From an uncultured bacterium (GTDB taxonomy: Bacteria > Planctomycetota > UBA8108 > UBA1146): a DNA stretch of 64,000 nucleotides. The stretch spans positions 1 through 64,000 of the forward strand of contig CAJXMG010000008.1 of NCBI GenBank assembly GCA_913056395.1. Direction: 5' to 3'. Position numbers and translations under genes: made by a program. The notes beneath the pieces are model-generated. The model was not told the DNA's origin and made no database searches. It saw only the letters and a list, made by a program, of their open reading frames with translations. Shown piece after piece: positions 8,534 through 18,226 of this stretch (positions are counted from its first letter, which is position 1; each line of letters begins with the position of its first letter).

Positions 8534-10203
8534 CCGGACACGGCAGCGACACGGGCCAGAGGCCTGCGAGAAATTCGGATCGCCCCGGTCGCCCCGAGGG
8601 TCGGGGTCGTCCTGATGGCCCCCGTCACGATGGCCCCCGTCACGATGGTCGCCGCCCCGATCGATCGGGACCATCCGGAAAAACCGATGCCGCCGATCAC
8701 GAAAATGAAGAAGCGGAAGTCGAGGAGATTCTCGAGCCGCCTTACACCGCACCGCTGTTGCAGGGGAGTGGGGTCAAGGGGGGCGAAGTCTTCAGTGCAC
8801 GGGCAGCAGCAATCCATCTGCTGACCCTCTGGGAGCAGTCCTCCTCAGCACCGATGGAATCCCTTCTCAGTGAGTATCTCGAATACACCGGTCTCGCCGA
8901 TTCGGATCGCCGTTTCCTGGTCGAGCTGTGCTACGGCAGCGTTCGCATGCGCGGCACTGTGCGGCATCTTTCGAATCATTTCATGGACCGGGATTTCACC
9001 GAAGCGGAACGCACCCTGCGCTCCGCCATCGCCATCGGAATCTACCAGCGTGTATACCTGAAGACCGCTGCCCACGCCGCGGTTTCCGCCACCGTCGATG
9101 CGTGGCGGGAGGTGGCGCGTTTCCTGCCGGAAGTGATCGGAGATCCGCCGGAGCGTCGCAATCCGAAGGCGGAGAGTGGCTACATCAATGCGGTTCTCAG
9201 GAGTGCCTGCGACGGTCTCGAGCATGTGACGGAAGAACTCGATGACCCCACCGATGCGGTCAGGGCGGCGAGCGGTTGGGTTCGCGTCCGCGACCTGCGA
9301 TTGCCCGGCGGCAACAAGGGCAAGATTCTGCGCCGGGGCCTCCAGTACAGCCACCCGCCGGAATTGCTGCGGCGCTGGTTGGAGCGTTATCCGGAGGAGC
9401 GGGTCCTCGAGATGTTGCAGCGCAACAATGAGGCTCCACCCCTCTTTATCGCTCTCAAATCCTCCCGTGAACCGGAGCACCAGCTGCGCATGATGGCGAC
9501 CATCGATCAGGAAGCACGCATCGCCCGTGGAGCACCCAGAACCCTGGAGGTTCTTGGAGGTGGCCGCATCGAACGGATCCCCGGATTCACCCAGGGCGAT
9601 TTCTGGGTTCAGGATCTGACCGCTCGCCGTCTCGCCCTGCGCATGCCGAAGGGTCAGGATGTGGAACTCCTCGACCTGTGCAGTGCACCCGGGGGCAAAC
9701 TGGCCACCCTTCTCGATCGCGGAGGCATCCGCAAGGCGCTCGCCTGCGATGTCTCGCAGGAGAAACTGCAGCTGATTCGTGAAAACCTGGATCGTCTCAA
9801 CCTGCTCGACCTGCATCAGACCGAGTTTTCCGAGGTGCCGAAGGATCCCACCAATCTGCGGTTCGATGATTCCTTCGATCAGATTCTCGTCGATGCCCCT
9901 TGTTCCAACAGTGGCGTGCTCAATCGAAGACAGGATGCACGCTGGCGTTTTCGTCCCGATGAAATTTCCGAGTTGGAGCAATTGCAGTCCGGTCTCCTGA
10001 AGACGGCGATTCGTCATCTTCGAAGGGGAGGGCATCTTTTGTATTCCACCTGTTCGGTTGAACCCCAGGAGAATCAGGATGTGATTCGCCGGGTGCTCGA
10101 GCAGAACACGGAGATCCGTCTCGTTGAAGAGATGGAAGTGCTTCCCGGTGATCTTGGGGGTGATGGCGGTTACGCCGCTTTGCTCCAGCGGGTGGATCGC
10201 TGA
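8530..10203 (+). CDS. rsmB: 16S rRNA m5C967 methyltransferase RsmB/Sun (NusB-like domain + SAM methyltransferase) with disordered N-terminus
   Basis: NusB-like region; LLDLCSAPGGKLATLL; LVDAPCSNSGVLNRRQDARWR; LLYSTCSVEPQENQDVI. Confidence 0.9.
   Translation: MTGHGSDTGQRPARNSDRPGRPEGRGRPDGPRHDGPRHDGRRPDRSGPSGKTDAADHENEEAEVEEILEPPYTAPLLQGSGVKGGEVFSARAAAIHLLTLWEQSSSAPMESLLSEYLEYTGLADSDRRFLVELCYGSVRMRGTVRHLSNHFMDRDFTEAERTLRSAIAIGIYQRVYLKTAAHAAVSATVDAWREVARFLPEVIGDPPERRNPKAESGYINAVLRSACDGLEHVTEELDDPTDAVRAASGWVRVRDLRLPGGNKGKILRRGLQYSHPPELLRRWLERYPEERVLEMLQRNNEAPPLFIALKSSREPEHQLRMMATIDQEARIARGAPRTLEVLGGGRIERIPGFTQGDFWVQDLTARRLALRMPKGQDVELLDLCSAPGGKLATLLDRGGIRKALACDVSQEKLQLIRENLDRLNLLDLHQTEFSEVPKDPTNLRFDDSFDQILVDAPCSNSGVLNRRQDARWRFRPDEISELEQLQSGLLKTAIRHLRRGGHLLYSTCSVEPQENQDVIRRVLEQNTEIRLVEEMEVLPGDLGGDGGYAALLQRVDR
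8614..8658. repeat. 15-bp tandem repeat (gatggcccccgtcac x2 plus a degenerate third copy) encoding DGPRH units
   Basis: 8614-8628 and 8629-8643 identical; 8644-8658 gatggtcgccgcccc degenerate. Confidence 0.85.
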
Positions 10204-10347
10204 TTCCCTGATTTTCCGACTCTTTCCCTTGAAGCGGGCGAGCCCCTCTTGGTCCGCAATTGTAAAGATTAAATAAACATCTTAAAAAGAGATCGTGTAT
10301 TTCAGTCCGTTTTTGTGTAGATTGACAGAGGCAGGGCAAAGGGGCGA

Positions 10348-11097
10348 GTGATGCAAGAGACTGTAATCAAACAAGTTATGGGATCCCGCCCGATTCCGGC
10401 CCCGCGACTCTTCACGTTCTTGATGTTCAGTGTTCTGTGTTCCCCGCTGGTTTTCTCCGCTCCGGCTGGAGACGGCGCCGGGGCTGCTCGCAGGCCTCTC
10501 GATCTCCCTTCAGGCGGGGCGACCCATTCTGAAGAGGAGGAGGAAGAGGCACCTGATCTGATCCACTTCTATGGCCATGATCACGAGGGAGACAACTTTG
10601 TTTGGGTCCTGGATATATCAGGCAGCATGGGCGACGAAACCGGTGGTGAACTGATCGATCAGTTGAAGATGGAGTTTTCCCAGGCGGTGACGTCCCTCAG
10701 TCGAACCAGTTCTTTCAGTGCCCTCGCTTTTGACAACAACCTTTATCCCTTCGATATGGTCAGTCGCATGGCCGTTCCATCGCGCAAGAATGCGGCGATC
10801 TCCTGGTGCAACGGGTTGATTGCAGAGGGTGCGACGTGCCTGACTGTGGCAACGATCACCGGGCTGGAAATTTCCCGCACTCGCCAGACTGATTCCACGC
10901 GCCTGATCATCGTCGGGGATGGAGTCCCATACTGCTATGGTGAGGTCGATCTTGAGCAGTCCATCAGTGATATTCAGAATGCCAACTGGGAACAGATCCC
11001 CATCGATGCGGTGTATGTTGGAGATCAGGAACTGGGCCTTCAGTACTTCCAAATGCTCACCGAGAGTTGCAACGGTCGCCTGACGATCTGCCAGTAA
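10348..11097 (+). CDS. Secreted von Willebrand factor A domain protein
   Basis: Signal peptide; MIDAS DISGSM; acidic EEEEEE linker. Confidence 0.8.
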   Translation: MMQETVIKQVMGSRPIPAPRLFTFLMFSVLCSPLVFSAPAGDGAGAARRPLDLPSGGATHSEEEEEEAPDLIHFYGHDHEGDNFVWVLDISGSMGDETGGELIDQLKMEFSQAVTSLSRTSSFSALAFDNNLYPFDMVSRMAVPSRKNAAISWCNGLIAEGATCLTVATITGLEISRTRQTDSTRLIIVGDGVPYCYGEVDLEQSISDIQNANWEQIPIDAVYVGDQELGLQYFQMLTESCNGRLTICQ

Positions 11098-11154
11098 CCG
11101 GGCTCTCCGAGGCGAGTGCTTGACCTCTCCACGGTTCTTCCGTGTGATGGGGAC

Positions 11155-12102
11155 ATGCAAAAAAAGACCTTTTCGAAAACGCCGAATCTCTCTCGAATCG
11201 TCAGCATCGGACTGTTTTGTGCCGTAATGGTTCATATTCCGGCTCTCGAATCCCGCAGCCAGGAGAGCCCGGCCGGAGGATCGGCCACAGCTGATGGGGC
11301 AGTCGTTGCTGCGAATGATCTGGATCTTGCCATCGATCGGGAACTGGATCGGGTTGACCGTGAAGAGAACCAGGTGCGCTACCGGGGGCAATACCGTGCA
11401 CTCATTCCCCTTGGCCATCCGGGTGCGGAAAGATTGCTGGAGCGACTCCTGGATGAGTCGCGTCTCTTTGACCGCCGCCAGTCGTGTGCGAATGCCTTGA
11501 TGGATGTCGCCACTGCAAAGTTGATCCCGACCGTGGAGGAGGCTTTGCAAAAAGATGTTCTGATGGAGGTGTGGGTCGAACGGGAACTGGTGTTGCTGCT
11601 GGCGAAGCTGGGTCAGCGTCAGCGGGTGGATCGCTGGATGTTCGATCTGCAAAAGCGGGCGGACCAGGTTCCCAACACGGCGACACTGCCGGCGATTCTC
11701 GATGCTCTCACCCGTCTCGGAGATCTGCAGTTCCGCAGTGGACTGATCAGGGAAGCGAGCGAAACCCACCAGAAGCGCATCGACCTGCTTGGGGACATCG
11801 CCCGCAGGGTGCGGCCGGAATTACGCCCGGGTCTCGTCGATGAGCAGTGGGCGATCCACTACAACCTGGCGTGTTGTTTTTCACTGCTGGGGGAGGCTGA
11901 GAAGGGTTTACAGGCCCTGGAGACGAGTTTGGCCTCGACCACGATCCGTCTCGAAATGGCCCTGGTGGATGGGGATCTCAAGCTTCTCAGGGAACAGGAT
12001 GGATGGCCCTCATGGGTGGAGCGGATGAAGGCCGGGGAATCCGGACCGGAAGACGAGCAAAAAAAAGAAGCACCGGCAGAAGAGGATGGTGGAAAGCGAT
12101 GA
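11155..12102 (+). CDS. Secreted TPR/HEAT-like repeat protein, unknown function
   Basis: Signal-like N-terminus; AIHYNLACCFSLLGEAEKGLQALETSL resembles a TPR; overlaps the next gene by ATGA. Confidence 0.6.
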   Translation: MQKKTFSKTPNLSRIVSIGLFCAVMVHIPALESRSQESPAGGSATADGAVVAANDLDLAIDRELDRVDREENQVRYRGQYRALIPLGHPGAERLLERLLDESRLFDRRQSCANALMDVATAKLIPTVEEALQKDVLMEVWVERELVLLLAKLGQRQRVDRWMFDLQKRADQVPNTATLPAILDALTRLGDLQFRSGLIREASETHQKRIDLLGDIARRVRPELRPGLVDEQWAIHYNLACCFSLLGEAEKGLQALETSLASTTIRLEMALVDGDLKLLREQDGWPSWVERMKAGESGPEDEQKKEAPAEEDGGKR

Positions 12103-13652
12103 GAGGAAAGCGATGCCTCTGGCTGTTGCCGCTGTTGTTGGTTTGCTCTTCCCTTGCAGCCCAGAACTCTCCCGCCGAGAAAGAGGAAAAGCAGCCACCC
12201 AATATTCTCTTTTTCATCACCGATGATCTCGGGTGGCAGGACACGGCGGTCTCTCTTCACAAGGAGAGCGCTCCCTTCCAGCAACACTATCGCACCCCTC
12301 ACCTGCTCCGACTTGCCCGCGAGGGATTGGTCTTCACCAACGCCTACGCTTCATCGCCGGTGTGTACACCGACCCGTACCAGCATCATGACGGGGCGATC
12401 TCCGCAGGCGAATGGCATCACCTATTGGATCCTCCGCAAGGATCAGGACACGGGTGGCCCACGGGAGGGAACAGTCCCTCCGCAGTGGAATGTCAACGGC
12501 CTCCAGTCGGGAGATGTGACCCTGCCCGCATTGTTGCAAAAGGGTGGCTACCGGACGATTCATGCCGGAAAAGCCCATTTGGGGGCACGTGGAAGCAGTG
12601 GCGCTGATCCAAAAAATCTGGGTTTTGACGTGAACATCGCCGGCCATGCTGCCGGGGCTCCATCCGACTTCCGAGGGCGCAGGAACTTCGCCCGCGATCC
12701 GGAAAAACCGGGAGATCGCATCTGGGATGTTCCCGGTCTCGAAAAATATCACGGCAAGGATACTTACCTGACGGAAGCACTGGCACTGGAGGCTGCGACT
12801 GCAATCCATCAGGCGCACCAGGATGGCCAACGTTTCTTCCTGCACTTCTCACCCTACGCAGTTCATACACCGATCATCGCCAACGACCGTCACCTGGATC
12901 ACTACCCGGATTTGTCCAAGGTGGAGGCCGCCTATGCGACGATGATTGAATCGGTCGATGAGGCGCTGGGGGTCCTGCTCAAGACCCTCGAAGATTTGAA
13001 GATCCTCGATGAAACCGTGATCATCTTCACCAGTGACAATGGCGGGCTCTCCGCTCACACCCGTGAAAAACCGCATCACCGTCACAACCATCCGTTGAGT
13101 AGCGGCAAGGGCTCTGCGCTGGAGGGGGGCACGAGAATTCCGTTAATGGTGCGATGGCCTGGAGTGGTTGAGGCTGGGCGTCGTACCGATCTGCCCGTGA
13201 TCAGTCATGACCATTTTCCAACCTTGCTCGAGGTGGCCGGAGTCGAGGGACCGCAGGATCACATGACCCGGGTGGAGGGTTGGAATCTGTTGCCGATTTT
13301 TCGCGACGACGGTCGCGGGACGGAAACCGGAGGACTGCTGGAGGGTTGGGGCGAGCGGGTTCTCTGCTGGCACATGCCCCACTTCTGGGGCCCCAGAGGC
13401 CCGGGAATTCAGCCATTCAGCTCCATCCGTCGGGGTCCCTGGAAGATGATCTACTACTACCATCCCGAGCCAAAGCGGGTGCTCTATCACCTGGGCAAGG
13501 ATTTGGGAGAGAGTCGCGACCTTGCTGATCAGCAGGAGAAAATTCTCGAGGACCTCTCCGAAAAACTGGCGAGACATCTGCGTGAAACAGGGGCCTCACT
13601 TCCCAGCGTCAACGGACAGACCATCCCCCTGCCGGATGAACTCAAACAGTGA
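12099..13652 (+). CDS. Secreted Cys-type sulfatase
   Basis: PPNILFFITDDLGWQD; sulfatase signature VCTPTRTSIMTGR; HAGKAHLG; FTSDNGG. Confidence 0.93.
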   Translation: MRGKRCLWLLPLLLVCSSLAAQNSPAEKEEKQPPNILFFITDDLGWQDTAVSLHKESAPFQQHYRTPHLLRLAREGLVFTNAYASSPVCTPTRTSIMTGRSPQANGITYWILRKDQDTGGPREGTVPPQWNVNGLQSGDVTLPALLQKGGYRTIHAGKAHLGARGSSGADPKNLGFDVNIAGHAAGAPSDFRGRRNFARDPEKPGDRIWDVPGLEKYHGKDTYLTEALALEAATAIHQAHQDGQRFFLHFSPYAVHTPIIANDRHLDHYPDLSKVEAAYATMIESVDEALGVLLKTLEDLKILDETVIIFTSDNGGLSAHTREKPHHRHNHPLSSGKGSALEGGTRIPLMVRWPGVVEAGRRTDLPVISHDHFPTLLEVAGVEGPQDHMTRVEGWNLLPIFRDDGRGTETGGLLEGWGERVLCWHMPHFWGPRGPGIQPFSSIRRGPWKMIYYYHPEPKRVLYHLGKDLGESRDLADQQEKILEDLSEKLARHLRETGASLPSVNGQTIPLPDELKQ

Positions 13653-13715
13653 TCCTGAAACCCTGAGTTGCGGCTCGGGCTTGTTGAGGGATGTGAGTAA
13701 CTGTGAAGCGCTGCT

Positions 13716-13991
13716 CTAGTTGGCGGGCTTGATCAGACCGGCATCGAGGAGAGTACGGTAAGCACCCTTCTTGCTGATGGTCTTGAGTGCACGTGCACTG
13801 AGGCGAACCCGAATAAAGCGGTTCAGCTCGGGAACCCAGATGCGTTTGCTTTGAAGGTTGACCTTGAAGCGACGCTTGGTCAGGCCGGTGATCTTGATTC
13901 CGACGTGGCCGGAGCGCTTGGATTTACCGCGGGTCTTTTTGCGATTTCCAGAGGCAGTACGGGCTCCGGTGATCTGGCAACGGCGTGACAT
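13716..13991 (-). CDS. rpmB: 50S ribosomal protein L28
   Basis: MSRRCQITGARTASGNRK...KRRFKVNLQSKRIWV...VRLSARALKTISKKG. Confidence 0.93.
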   Translation of the reverse strand: MSRRCQITGARTASGNRKKTRGKSKRSGHVGIKITGLTKRRFKVNLQSKRIWVPELNRFIRVRLSARALKTISKKGAYRTLLDAGLIKPAN

Positions 13992-14399
13992 CGTTTCGGT
14001 CCTGTCCTAAGTCGGAGAATGGATCTCCGCGAGCAATCATTGTTCATTTCAATCGAGGACTGTGACAAACAGACCTGACCCCGGACAAGGATACGGAGAA
14101 ATCGATTCACCGATACACATCATCGACAGGGAGACCCGGAAGAGTCCTCTACCAAAGACGGAGCGTACCGATCTGCCCTGAAAGGGTCAACCAAACCCGC
14201 CCCTCTAACAGGCCCTGCCTGGAGGGCTGAAAACCGGTGAAAACCCTCAGATACAGGCGATATCGGGCCAAAAGAGCCAATTTGGGGTCATCCCGTGAAA
14301 GTTGCCAAAGTTGCCAAGAATCGTGGCTGTGCACTGGACCCGGAGGTATCCGGGCACATCATGACCCGGTGAATGATTCGACCGAATGGAGCGAAGCTG

Positions 14400-15587
14400 A
14401 TGGGAATTCTGCAAAAGCAGTGGGGTATGTGGCTTTTGGCACTGGTGATCTTGGCCAGCGGCTGCGTGGGCAGCTCGGAGTGGATCCGTGAACAGGGTGA
14501 GAGAGGTGCTTCCGTGGTGGACGGTGTGGTCGTGGAACCCTGGGGTGAAATCGATGGCGAAGAAGTTCTGCGATACACCCTCGACAACGGTTCGATGAAG
14601 GTGCGCATCATCAATTACGGAGCAACCGTCACCGAGTGCCTGGTTCCATCCGCAGCGGGGGGCGAACTGGTCGATGTAGTCCTCGGGTTCGATGATCTCG
14701 ATGGCTATCGCGAGAAGAGTCCCTACTTCGGTTGCATCGTGGGTCGTTGTGCAAACCGCATCGCCGCCGGCAAATTCGATTTGAATGACAGCAGTTACAC
14801 TCTGGCCACCAACAACGGACCTCATCACTTGCATGGCGGAAACAGGGGATTTGACAAGAGAATTTGGGAATCGAAACCGATTCAGAGTAACAGGGGGCCC
14901 GGTGTTGAACTGCGTCTGGTCAGTGAGCCCGGCGATCAGGGATACCCGGGAGAAGTACGGGCCGCGGTTCGCTACATCCTGACCGGGGCCAATCAGCTGC
15001 GTGTCGAAATGGCTGCTGAATCGAGCATGGAGACTCCGGTCAACCTCGCGCATCACTCCTACTGGAACCTTGCTGGTCACGAATCGGGAAGCACTCTCGA
15101 TCAGGAGTTGCTTCTCCGTTGTTCACGTTACACCCCCGCGCAGGACCTGATTCCGACGGGTGAAGTCGCCCCCGTTGCCGGTACTCCGCTCGATTTCACA
15201 ACCTCGAGGGCCATCGGCTCACAAATGGATCAATTGCCCAAACCGGGCGAGCCCTTTTACGCCGGAGGTTACGACCACAACTTTGTGGTCGATGGAGAAG
15301 AGGGCGCAGTTCGCGAGGTGGCGGTGGCACGATCGGGGAAGACCGGGATCGTCATGACCGTCTTCGCAGATCAGCCCGGTGTGCAGTTCTACAGCGGCAA
15401 CTTCCTCGATATCGCCGGTGGAAAAGGGGGAGCGTCTTACCCCCAATACAGCGGTTTCTGCCTGGAAAGCCAGATCTGGCCCGATGCCATCAATCGTCGG
15501 GATGTCGCAGGCTGGCCGGATGTCGTGCTCAAGCCCGGGGAACTTTACACCCACACCATGAGCCACAATTTTTCCATTGAGGAGTGA
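14400..15587 (+). CDS. galM: Aldose 1-epimerase (galactose mutarotase), lipoprotein form
   Basis: Lipobox VILASGCVG; INYGATVTECLVP; GCIVGRCANRIAAGKF; LHGGNRGFDKRIW; AHHSYWNLAGH. Confidence 0.88.
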   Translation: MGILQKQWGMWLLALVILASGCVGSSEWIREQGERGASVVDGVVVEPWGEIDGEEVLRYTLDNGSMKVRIINYGATVTECLVPSAAGGELVDVVLGFDDLDGYREKSPYFGCIVGRCANRIAAGKFDLNDSSYTLATNNGPHHLHGGNRGFDKRIWESKPIQSNRGPGVELRLVSEPGDQGYPGEVRAAVRYILTGANQLRVEMAAESSMETPVNLAHHSYWNLAGHESGSTLDQELLLRCSRYTPAQDLIPTGEVAPVAGTPLDFTTSRAIGSQMDQLPKPGEPFYAGGYDHNFVVDGEEGAVREVAVARSGKTGIVMTVFADQPGVQFYSGNFLDIAGGKGGASYPQYSGFCLESQIWPDAINRRDVAGWPDVVLKPGELYTHTMSHNFSIEE

Positions 15588-15594
15588 GGTCTCC

Positions 15595-16050
15595 ATGATC
15601 GTTATTTTTCTGACACTGATTTCGATCTTCAATGTTGGTTTCGGGCTGTGGGTGATGCTCGATCCAGTGCAGGTCATGGAGATGATGCTGACCTGGCAGA
15701 CTCCTGAAAACCCGCTTCTCCCCGACCGTGAGGCGATCCAGCCGGCGACGATCGGCGAGTTTCGCGCACTTCTTGGAGGACTCATCCTGTCTCTGGGTCT
15801 GGTGACCCTGAGATGTCTCTGGAGCCCTGCCTATGCAATATGGCTCCAACCTCTCGCATGGTGCTTCCTGGGCCTGGCTCTGGCACGCTTTTCCAGCCTG
15901 ATGCTCGATGGAATTTCCACTTACACCATCGTGGCAGCATCGATCGAGGTGGTGACCGCATGGGCGCTGGGAGTCCACGCCCAAAGGCTGCTTTCCGGCG
16001 GGGTTGAAATGGAAGAAGAGCTCGAGGAAGAAGAAGTCGAGGATTATTAA
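15595..16050 (+). CDS. Small multi-TM membrane protein (DUF4345-like) with acidic C-terminus
   Basis: Four hydrophobic segments; GGAGTGAGG upstream of ATG 15595; tail MEEELEEEEVEDY. Confidence 0.6.
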   Translation: MIVIFLTLISIFNVGFGLWVMLDPVQVMEMMLTWQTPENPLLPDREAIQPATIGEFRALLGGLILSLGLVTLRCLWSPAYAIWLQPLAWCFLGLALARFSSLMLDGISTYTIVAASIEVVTAWALGVHAQRLLSGGVEMEEELEEEEVEDY

Positions 16051-16297
16051 CAAATCCGGCTTTCGCTGAGCCTTAGTGAGTAGGCCGTTTTAACAGGGGA
16101 GGCGTTCTGCCTCTTCGCTGTCTCATTGATATGTCTCTCCGGATTTATCGAACGAGGTCGACATAATATGGTGTTGGACTTTTCAAGATTTACACCTGAA
16201 AATCTCGTGAACAAAGGTTTTGAACCTCCATAAATCTGTTCAAGCATGGTCTGGCCGGGGTGGGACATTCCCGGGTCGGAACAGTGAAAGGTTTGAG

Positions 16298-18226
16298 ATG
16301 ATTTTGAAGAAATCTGCCTTTTTTCCGCTCTTCCTGAGAACGGGCGGCGCATTTCTGGTGATTGCCAGTGTTGTTGCCGCAACCCACCTGATCGAGAGTT
16401 CGGTGGCATTGACCCAGGATCCACCCGCAGAAGAAGAGTTGCTCGACGATGATTTGCTCGATGATGAGTTGCTTGATGACGACCTTCTCGGTGATGACCT
16501 CCTGGAGTCAGATGAGAAGGTTGCGGAAACCGGAGAAGAAGATGCCTTTTCGTCGATTGAGGCTCACGAAAAAGTCTTCGCCAAGAGCAACTTTCCCTCC
16601 GCAGACGAGTGCGCGTTGTGCCACCCGAAGCAATACAAGGAGTGGTCCGTTTCCCAGCACGCCTACTCCCAGTTGAGCCCGCTGATGATGTCGATGCAGA
16701 ACGCCATGAATGTGGGAACGAGTACCACCAATGGTGATTTCTGCCTGCGTTGTCATGCTCCTGTGGGATCAGACATTGGCGAGCCCTTCAGCGCCTCCAA
16801 TCTCGATCGCCATCCTGCTTCGAGAGAAGGGATTACCTGTGTGACCTGCCACCGCATGAGTGCGGGATATCGCAAGGTTTCGGGAAGAATCGGAATCGAC
16901 CAGGGTGACGTCTTCGACTCTGTCAAGGGTGCCTTGGGCAATGCGGAACTCGCCCGGGTGCTGGCCGACAAAAAGCAGTTCAAGGTCAATACCGATCGTG
17001 ATGGAGTGGGACGCGCGATCCACACGGAGATTGAACCCTTCTTCGAGTTGACGACTCCTGCATTCTGCGGATCCTGCCACGAGGTGTTTGCCCCCAATGG
17101 ACTTCGGGTTCATGAGTTGATGACCGAGTATCGCAATTCGCCCGCAGCGGAAGAGGGAATCACCTGCAACGACTGTCACATGGGCAAGGAGCAGGGCGTC
17201 CCCGCTGGATATGAGTGGGGTCCCGCCGCGATTGTCGGCGGCAAGGAAACCGCGCCGCGCAAGTTGACCAATCACTTCTTCGCCGGGCCCGATTATTCCC
17301 TGATTCACGAGGGTATATTCCCGGTCAACAAGAAAGCGAATGAGTTCAAGAGCCTCCAGGAGTGGTTGCTCTTTGATGTCGACGCCGGTTGGGGAACCGA
17401 TGAGTTTGAGGACAACTGTCCCGAGGATTTCCCCTTCCCGGAATCCTGGGTTTCCATCGATGACCGATACGAAGCGCGGGAAATCATCGCTGAGCAGCAA
17501 GAGTTGCTGGGTTGGGCGAAGGAGCAGCGAATCGAAGTTCTCAAGCGAGGCTTCGGGCTCTCGGACATCCGTGTGACCAACCATGATGAGAGTGGTCTCG
17601 ATTTTGAAATTGACGTTCGCAACCTGACGAGGGGGCACAACCTGCCGACCGGCTTTGATGCGGAGCGGGTTTTCGTGGTCCAGATCGATGTGAAAAATGC
17701 TGCCGGTGAAATCGTATTCCAGTCGGGAGACCGGGATCCGAATGGTGATTTGCGGGATACTTTTTCCCTTTATGTCCGCAATGGAGAAGTGCCTCTGGAT
17801 GAGCAGCTCTTTAACCTGCAATCCAAGTTCATGTCGCGAAACATTCGCGGGGGTGACCAGGAGCAAGTGCTGACCATCAACAGTTCCGTGTCGGCCTTGC
17901 CCTTCATTCGCCCCGCTTCTCGTCCCAACAATATCTACGGACACCCCAAGGGGATGCGCAAGCATCGCCGGGGCATTGAGCCGCTGGGGCACAGGACTGC
18001 GGAATACCATGTCAGCCCGGATCTGCTGAAGGGCGAAGGGCCCTTCACCATCGATGCCCGATTCGTTTCCCAGTCGGTGCCGGTGAACCTGATTCATCAG
18101 ACGATGCACGTTGGCTTCGACTACAACATGTCTCCACGGGCTCTTGCGGAGAAGTTGGTTGAGGGCGCAGTGGTAGTCGCTGAAAAGTCAGCGGTCACCC
18201 GTGCGGCAGAGAAGGCAGGACAATGA
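16298..18226 (+). CDS. Pentaheme c-type cytochrome with N-terminal DDLL acidic repeat and C-terminal non-heme domain
   Basis: Five CXXCH motifs (CALCH, CLRCH, CVTCH, CGSCH, CNDCH); LLDDDLLDDELLDDDLLGDDLLESD; signal anchor. Confidence 0.88.
   Translation: MILKKSAFFPLFLRTGGAFLVIASVVAATHLIESSVALTQDPPAEEELLDDDLLDDELLDDDLLGDDLLESDEKVAETGEEDAFSSIEAHEKVFAKSNFPSADECALCHPKQYKEWSVSQHAYSQLSPLMMSMQNAMNVGTSTTNGDFCLRCHAPVGSDIGEPFSASNLDRHPASREGITCVTCHRMSAGYRKVSGRIGIDQGDVFDSVKGALGNAELARVLADKKQFKVNTDRDGVGRAIHTEIEPFFELTTPAFCGSCHEVFAPNGLRVHELMTEYRNSPAAEEGITCNDCHMGKEQGVPAGYEWGPAAIVGGKETAPRKLTNHFFAGPDYSLIHEGIFPVNKKANEFKSLQEWLLFDVDAGWGTDEFEDNCPEDFPFPESWVSIDDRYEAREIIAEQQELLGWAKEQRIEVLKRGFGLSDIRVTNHDESGLDFEIDVRNLTRGHNLPTGFDAERVFVVQIDVKNAAGEIVFQSGDRDPNGDLRDTFSLYVRNGEVPLDEQLFNLQSKFMSRNIRGGDQEQVLTINSSVSALPFIRPASRPNNIYGHPKGMRKHRRGIEPLGHRTAEYHVSPDLLKGEGPFTIDARFVSQSVPVNLIHQTMHVGFDYNMSPRALAEKLVEGAVVVAEKSAVTRAAEKAGQ

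Noticed and set aside
8845-10035. 396-aa - strand ORF
   Set aside because: Antisense to rsmB, whose motifs are unambiguous
10618-11769. 383-aa - strand ORF
   Set aside because: Spans two + strand genes antisense; low-complexity shadow composition
13992-14399. Gene-poor interval between rpmB and galM considered as tRNA/ncRNA/riboswitch
   Set aside because: No cloverleaf or recognisable riboswitch core found by eye; the short repeat gttgccaaa-gttgccaa is not enough
14247-15080. 277-aa - strand ORF
   Set aside because: Antisense to the aldose epimerase
16769-18109. 446-aa - strand ORF
   Set aside because: Antisense shadow of the pentaheme cytochrome gene, which has heme motifs and operon context
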